Below, in pieces: positions 38,401-47,400 of a stretch of 64,000 nt of DNA; the stretch's first letter is position 1; each line of letters begins with the position of its first letter. The notes below the pieces were generated by a model. It ran no database searches. It was not told where the DNA came from and saw only the letters and a program-made list of their open reading frames with translations. This DNA comes from Branchipolynoe longqiensis (Eukaryota > Annelida > Polychaeta > Phyllodocida > Polynoidae). The translations under genes and the position numbers were made by a program. The stretch is from assembly GCA_030323885.1 (NCBI GenBank), contig CM059199.1, forward strand, positions 76,728,781-76,792,780, given 5' to 3'.

Positions 38401-41400
38401 CATTTATAATAAAAGTTAGTGCAAAGTAAAGTAAAGTATGATGATAAACCTGATGTGTGGAAGAAATTCAAAACGACAATCAGTTCCGAGTGCGTGACGC
38501 CAAACACAATGCTCTGTGGGATTGTCGGTCATTTTGGGAAGCAACTAGGTAGTGGCAACCTGCTGGCATGTTGCCAATCACTGTAAAATGAGTAAATTTG
38601 TGTTTTTTCATTGCTTCTAACTCTGAAAGCAACCTATTATGTTAAAAAATATATGTAGATAAAGAGGAAGTCTAGTTCTTGACTCTGTATGGTTTGCTTC
38701 TTAATATTTTTATTTAACAAGTTTGTTTTCTGCACTTGAAAAACATAGTTTTAGTCAATTGTATGCAGCACATGTATACAGTTCTGGGTGTATAGCATAA
38801 ACTCCTCACTACCTTAAGCAGTGAAAGGCTTTGACTGTTCAGGCTACAAATCTGTGTTTAGGATCAATGGAAAGTTTACACCCTATCAGTTTGTTAATAA
38901 TTTGTGCCAAGAACGGAAAATATGAAAAAAATCCTATTTTAGCTTGCAAAATAGACTTAAAGCTCAAATTACCATATATTGCAATATACAGTCTACTCAG
39001 TCTATAACGGACACCCATACGACTGGAGCAAGATGTCGTTATAGAGAGAGATCCGTTATAGGCAGAGACTGACTGACGGAATGCCTGACACCTGGATTTG
39101 GCAGGTCCTGCACGCGCACGCACACACACACACACACACTCAAAACCCCCATGCATTGTCACCTGTGTGCTAACACTCCCTCAGATACTGGCATCTGTAA
39201 ATCATCCCATAACACGCACACAGAACTCTTATTGTACCCATTCCGTGGCATTCTGTCTGGGTGAAGAAACCACCGTCTGCAGCAACTGTATATGCTGTCC
39301 TTAGTTTCAGCATTTACCTCACATTATACAATATATAATACCAATAGACTTCAATTCAGTAATACATGTAAATATACTAATACAGTAATACTTTTCCAGA
39401 GTTCTTATCTCCAGTGGTTATATTTTATGTAAATCTTAGAACAATCTGATATTAATTATCACTTCACTTAATATACATAATCTACCATGGTTTAACAACT
39501 TGGTTTGAATATTATGCATATGTATTCACCAACCTAATAGAATGAATTAGGTATTATTAGAGAGGTTTTATAGTGGTACTTATATAATTGGAATATTATT
39601 ATAATGATTTTATAGAAATAACTGGATGATTTAAATATTATTAAAATAGTTTTCTTAATGCTTCACATATGAGTTTCATGAAAAGTAGATATTTTAGAAT
39701 TTATTTAAACTATTATTTATTTATGACCCAGACCTAAAAAGTCGGGATATTTTACAACTTGGTCTGCAACCTGTTATAAAAGTGAATGCAGTTCACCTTG
39801 TATCCATGTACTCATCCTTCTTGCAGACTGAGGCAATGCAGGTGGACATCAAGAAGCCTGCTTCCCAAGAGACTGAGCCTGCCAGCAACCAGACAGTCAC
39901 GACTGAGTCTGTGAAGTGTGTGGTGCCTTCCGTGCCTACTGAAGAGGAAAAGCTCTCGTCTACCCAAGAAGCGATTCAACCGGCCGAGGCACACCATGCT
40001 GGTATGAGCAGAGCGCTTGTACTGTAGCTGCTATATTAGTAGTTTGTGTGCCTTGTAGCAAAATCGCTTGTACTGTAGCTGCTGTTCAAGTAGTTTGTGT
40101 GCCTTGTAGCAGCTCTCGGTGTGTGGGAACAGCGCTTGTACTGTAGCTGCTGTTCAAGTAGTTTGTGTGCCTTGTAGCAGTTCTCGGTGTGTGAGAACAG
40201 CGCTTCTACTGTAGCTGCTGTACAAGTAGTTTGGGTGCCTTGTAGCAGCTCTCGGTGTGTGGGAACAGCGCTTGTACTGTAGCTGCTGTACAAGTAGTTT
40301 GTGTGCCTTGTAGCAGCTCTCGGTGTGTGGGAACAGCTTCTACTCTAGCTGCTGTTCAAGTAGTTTGTGTGCCTTGTAGCAGCTCTCGGTGTGTGGAAAC
40401 AGCGCTTGTACTGTAGCTGCTGTACAAGTAGTTTGTGTGCCTTGTAGCAGCTCTCGGTGTGTGGGAACAGCGCTTGTACTGTAGCTGCTGTACAAGTAGT
40501 TTGTGTGCCTTGTAGCAGCTCTCGGTGTGTGGGAACAGCGCTTCTACTGTAGCTGCTGTACAAGTAGTTTGTGTGCCTTGTAGCAGCTCTCGGTGGGTAG
40601 GCTTTTTTCTTTAAATAAAAAATGGGTGTGGGTTGTTTAGTAGGCTTTTTCTGTTTACTACCTCTGCGATATCTGAAGTGCATTCTAACGGTTTTGGTGT
40701 TAAGTGTGGGACATGCTAGGCATCAAGTCGTCAGCATACCATGTGACAGCGTTTTGCATCTGCTCCAACCGAGTGCTGCACCTAAAATTCTACTCTTAAA
40801 ATTTTCTAATTTTCATCTGATCACAGGGAATGGAGATTAGTGAGTTGAACTTGCTCACCTGCCTCTCGGCACATTTTCTTGTTAGAACGCGTTACCAGTT
40901 GGTGTCTGCCATCAGGCTGTGTTCTGTTTGCCAGTTTTCACCTTCCAAACATTGTGTGCACTCATAATGTCACTCAACTAACAACTAATTCTTAGTTCCT
41001 TGAATTAAAACTAGCTCTCGCCTGGAAATTGACATATTAAAGCCATTAATTAGTCATTCGCGTTTTGTTCTATTTTCGAATAAGTTTTATTCCAGGAATT
41101 TGTAAATTGCCAAGTTGAGAGATGGCAGCCAAACCGTTCAAGTGTACTTGAATAAGAAGCATGTGTTTCACATTCTGCGGGTGCTTTATTAGTTCATTTT
41201 AGTCCTTCATATTCTGTATTTCAATCTGTGTTTTATATTGTTTTATTATCTTTAAACATCACCATTCACAAAGAGGTGCAAACACGAAGCACAAGGTTCC
41301 CCCCCCCCCCCTCATACCCCAAGATGGCTGGATGTTTGCAACTATCAAGGTAAGTTGAAAGAATAATGAAATTGTTGGCTTTTTGTTACTTAGAAATACT

Positions 41401-44400
41401 TTCGCTCCTAAGCATATTTGTTGTCTTATAGGATCCGTCTGCAGCTGTATGTTGATTCTGAGACACCTTGACTTAGGACTAGTATTCAACTGGACTAACT
41501 TCACTGAAAACTTGGCAGGCCACAGCTGGAGGAGGAAGCAAGCAGGCTTCTGTGTCCTAATGTCCACAGATAGAGCAAGATGAGGCAGTGCTTGAGGCGA
41601 GGAAGCAGATCAAGTCGGCTTTTACAGTGTGACAATTTATGCCATGTCAGGATGAATGCAGCTAAGGATATCACCAGACATGGCTGTACTACACATCCAC
41701 CGATTAGCAGTCACTGCTTGTACATGGTCATATCAGCACACAGCGATAGTTGCTGTTTGTCACACAGCTATATCAGCACAGGGCCGTATTATAGTCGCTG
41801 TTTGACACACAGCTATATCAGCACATGGCTTTACTATAGTCGCTGTTTGACACAGCTATATCAGCACAGGACTGTGCTATAGTCACTGTTTGACACAGCT
41901 ATATCAGCACACAGCTGTACTATAGTCACTGTTTGATACATAGCCATATCAGCACACGGCTGTACTATAGTCACTGTTTGACACAGCTATATCAGCACAC
42001 AGCTGTACTATAGTCACTGTTTGACACAGCTATATCAGCACACAGCTGTACTATAGTCACTGTTTGATACATAGCCATATCAGCACACGGCTGTACTATA
42101 GTCACTGTTTGACACAGCTATATCAACACACAGCTGTACTATAGTCACTGTTTGACAGCTATATCAGCACACAGCTGTACTATAGTCACTGTTTGACACA
42201 GCTATATCAGCACACAGCTGTACTATAGTCACTGTTTGATACATAGCTATATCAGCACACAGCTGTACTATAGTCACTGTTTGACACATAGCTATATCAG
42301 CACATGGCTGTACTATAGTCACTGTTTGATACATAGCTATATCAGCACACAGCTGTACTATAGTCACTGTTTGACATAGCTATATCAGCACACAGCTGTA
42401 CTATAGTCACTGTTTGACACATAGCTATATCAGCACACAGCTGTACTATAGTCACTGTTTGACACAGCTATATCAGCACATGGCTGTACTATAGTCACTG
42501 TTTGACACATAGCTATATCAGCACATGGCTGTACTATAGTCACTGTTTGACACACAGCTATATCAGCACACAGCTGTACTATAGTCACTGTTTGACACAG
42601 CTATATCAGCACACAGCTGTACTATAGTCACTGTTTGACACACAGCTATATCAGCACACAGCTTTACTATAGTCACTGTTTGACACATAGCTATATCAGC
42701 ACACAGCTGTACTATAGTCACTGTTTGACACACAGCTATATCAGCACACAGCTGTACTATAGTCACTGTTTGACACAGCTATATCAGCACATGGCTGTAC
42801 TATAGTCACTGTTTGACACACAGCTATATCAGCACACAGCTGTACTATAGTCACTGTTTGACACACAGCTATATCAGCACATGGCTGTACTATAGTCACT
42901 GTTTGAGACATAGCTATATCAGCACACAGGTTTACTATAGTCACTGTTTGACACATAGCTATATCAGCACACAGCTTTACTATAGTCACTGTTTGACACA
43001 CAGCTATATCAGCACACAGCTGTACTATAGTCACTGTTTGATACATAGCTATATCAGCACACAGCTGTACTATAGTCACTGTTTGACACAGCTATATCAG
43101 CACATGGCTGTACTATAGTCACTGTTTGACACAGCTATATCAGCACACAGCTGTACTATAGTCACTGTTTGATACATAGCTATATCAGCACACAGCTGTA
43201 CTATAGTCACTGTTTGACACACAGCTATATCAGCACACAGCTGTACTATAGTCACTGTTTGACATAGCTATATCAGCACACAGCTGTACTATAGTCACTG
43301 TTTGACACAGCTATATCAGCACATGGCTGTACTATAGTCACTGTTTGATACATAGCTATATCAGCACACAGCTGTACTATAGTCACTGTTTGACACATAG
43401 CTATATCAGCACACAGCTGTACTATAGTCACTGTTTGACACAGCTATATCAGCACACAGCTGTACTATAGTCACTGTTTGACACATAGCTATATCAGCAC
43501 ACAGCTGTACTATAGTCACTGTTTGACACACAGCTATATCAGCACACAGCTGTACTATAGTCACTGTTTGACACAGCTATATCAGCACATGGCTGTACTA
43601 TAGTCACTGTTTGACACATAGCTATATCAGCACACAGGTTTACTATAGTCACTGTTTGACACATAGCTATATCAGCACATGGCTGTACTATAGTCACTGT
43701 TTGACACATAGCTATATCAGCACACAGCTGTACTATAGTCACTGTTTGACACACAGCTATATCAGCACACAGCTGTACTATAGTCACTGTTTGACACAGC
43801 TATATCAGCACATGGCTGTACTATAGTCACTGTTTGACACACAGCTATATCAGCACACAGCTTTACTATAGTCACTGTTTGATACGTAGCTATATCAGCA
43901 CACAGGTTTACTATAGTCACTGTTTGACACATAGCTATATCAGCACACAGCTGTACTATAGTCACTGTTTGATACATAGCTATATCAGCACACAGCTGTA
44001 CTATAGTCACTGTTTGACACAGCTATATCAGCACATGGCTGTACTATAGTCACTGTTTGACACATAGCTATATCAGCACACAGCTTTACTATAGTCACTG
44101 TTTGACACATAGCTATATCAGCACATGGCTGTACTATAGTCACTGTTTGACACACAGCTATATCAGCACATGGCTGTACTATAGTCACTGTTTGACACAG
44201 CTATATCAGCACACAGCTTTACTATAGTCACTGTTTGATACATAGCTATATCAGCACACAGCTTTACTATAGTCACTGTTTGACACATAGCTATATCAGC
44301 ACACAGCTGTACTATAGTCACTGTTTGACACATAGCTATATCAGCACATGGCTGTACTATAGTCACTGTTTGACACAGCTATATCAGCACACAGCTGTAC

Positions 44401-47400
44401 TATAGTCACTGTTTGATACGTAGCTATATCAGCACACAGCTTTACTATAGTCACTGTTTGACACATAGCTATATCAGCACACAGCTGTACTATAGTCACT
44501 GTTTGACACATAGCTATATCAGCACACAGCTGTACTATAGTCACTGTTTGACACACAGCTATATCAGCACACAGCTGTACTATAGTCACTGTTTGACACA
44601 CAGCTATATCAGCACACAGCTGTACTATAGTCACTGTTTGACACAGCTATATCAGCACATGGCTGTACTATAGTCACTGTTTGACACATAGCTATATCAG
44701 CACACAGCTTTACTATAGTCACTGTTTGACACATAGCTATATCAGCACATGGCTGTACTATAGTCACTGTTTGACACACAGCTATATCAGCACATGGCTG
44801 TACTATAGTCACTGTTTGACACAGCTATATCAGCACACAGCTTTACTATAGTCACTGTTTGACACACAGCTATATCAGCACACAGCTGTACTATAGTCAC
44901 TGTTTGACACACAGCTATATCAGCACACAGCTGTACTATAGTCACTGTTTGACACACAGCTATATCAGCACATGGCTGTACTATAGTCACTGTTTGACAC
45001 AGCTATATCAGCACATGGCTGTACTATAGTCACTGTTTGACACATAGCTATATCAGCACACAGGTTTACTATAGTCACTGTTTGACACATAGCTATATCA
45101 GCACACAGCTGTACTATAGTCACTGTTTGATACATAGCTATATCAGCACACAGCTGTACTATAGTCACTGTTTGACACAGCTATATCAGCACATGGCTGT
45201 ACTATAGTCACTGTTTGATACGTAGCTTTATCAGCACATGGCTGTACTATAGTCACTGTTTGATACGTAGCTATATCAGCACACAGCTGTACTATAGTCA
45301 CTGTTTGATACGTAGCTTTATCAGCACACAGCTTTACTATAGTCACTGTTTGATACGTAGCTATATCAGCACACAGCTGTACTATAGTCACTGTTTGATA
45401 CGTAGCTTTATCAGCACACAGCTTTACTATAGTCACTGTTTGATACGTAGCTATATCAGCACACAGCTGTACTAGTCACTGTTTGATACATAGCTATATC
45501 AGCACACAGCTGTACTATAGTCGCTGTTTGAGACATAGCCATATCAGCACATGTCTGTACTATAGTCGCTGTTTGACACATAGCCATAGGACCAGATGGG
45601 ATGGCCGAATGAGTTAGAGTGTCCATCTCCCGTGTCGGTAGATCGTGGGTTCAAACCCTGGTTGATTCAAACCAATGACATAAAAAAATGATACTTGTCG
45701 CTTCCTAGCCTGGCACTCTGCATTATTAGCATATGGCAAGGACTGGTTGGTTCAGTGGCAGGATAATGTGACTGAGTGGGATATCAGGTCATGGTGCTGG
45801 CGGCCTGGTTTTCCAGTGGGGCATCACTATAAAGTCACCATCAGTGTGCACTGTCACAAGTCGGTACCTGTCCTGATATGACCTTAGATGTTGCTAGGAC
45901 GTAGACCAACAACAAACAGACACATAGCCATATCAGCACATATGGCTGTACTAAAGTCACTGTTTGACACATAGCTATACCAGACGGGGTGGCTGAATGA
46001 GTAGGGCATCCCGTCTCCTATTTTGTGAGATCGGGAGATCCGAACCCATGAGGTTATGGGTTTGAATCCTGGTCGAGTCAAACCAATGACTTAAAACTTG
46101 ATACTTGTCGCTTCCTGGCCTGGTGTGCCTTGTGTGCCAGGAAGACCAAAACAATGGTTATAAGTAAAAAGACATAAACCAAATATCAATATAACCATAG
46201 ATGGCACAAACATAGAACAAGTATCCGAATTCATATATCTCAGACAAAAGATTACAAATGATGGGAGATGGGAGAAATTAAAAGAAGGATAACAATAGCC
46301 CGAACAACATTCTCCAAAATGTATAGAGTCTTAACATCAAGTAAGATATTAATACAAACAAGGAAGCGTATTCTTCAGTGTTATGTGTGGTCTACTCTAA
46401 TGTATGGGGCTGAGACATGGACAATCTCTAAGAAAATGTACAAACGTTTAGCAGCATTTGAGATGTGGACTTATCGAAGGATGATGAAAATATCATGGAC
46501 AAAGAAGATCACCAACAAAGAAGTTCTCAGAAAAATGAAAAATAAAAAATAAGAAAAGCTTGTTTGCCTCTATACAGACAAAGAAACTTATTTATTTTGG
46601 CCACATCAATATACCGTACATTGTTGGAAGGGAAGGTGAATGGCAGCAGAGGGAGAGGGAGACCAAGAACATCATGGTTTACAAATATTTCACAGTGGAC
46701 AGGCTTGAATTATTCAGTCAATCAGAACAGCACACCATCGGGACAAGTGGAGAACCATTGCATCCAACCCTCGACTAGAGGACGGAACTATTGATTGATT
46801 GAGCCTGGTGTTCAGCATTATTAGGAAAGGGCAAGAACTGGTTGACTCAGTGTCAGGATAATGTGACTGAGTGGGATATCTGGTCATGGTGCTGGTGGCC
46901 TGGTGTCCCAATGGGACGAGTGTGCACTGTCACAAGACAGTTCGCGTCTTGATATGACCTTAGATGTTGGTATGACTATAGTCGCTGTTTGACACAGCCT
47001 ATATCAGTACACGGCTGTATTATAGTCATTGTTTGACACATAGCCATATCAGTACACGGCTGTATTATAGTCACTGTTTGACACATATCTGCATCAGAGC
47101 ACGGCTGTACTACATAGTCACTATTTGACACCCATTTGTATTAGACAGGACGCACACACTGCTTAACACACTGTATCAGAACATGGCCACACTACACAAT
47201 CACGGTTTGGCACGTAGAGCTCTGTAGCTGAACAGGTCTGTACTACAGTCAATATTTGACATGTGTATTACTATTAGAACACGGCATCACAGCTTTATCA
47301 CAACAGATCTGCACTACATAGCCACTGTTTAGCACAGTCACAGTCCTAACAGAAGACGTCTGTACTAAAAAAAATTATAATAAAAACTTTCCCAGAAATA

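Noticed and set aside
41580..45475. Many 60-110-codon ORFs on both strands
   Set aside because: They are translations of the 42/45-bp array. Both strands are open because the units lack stops, not because of selection.
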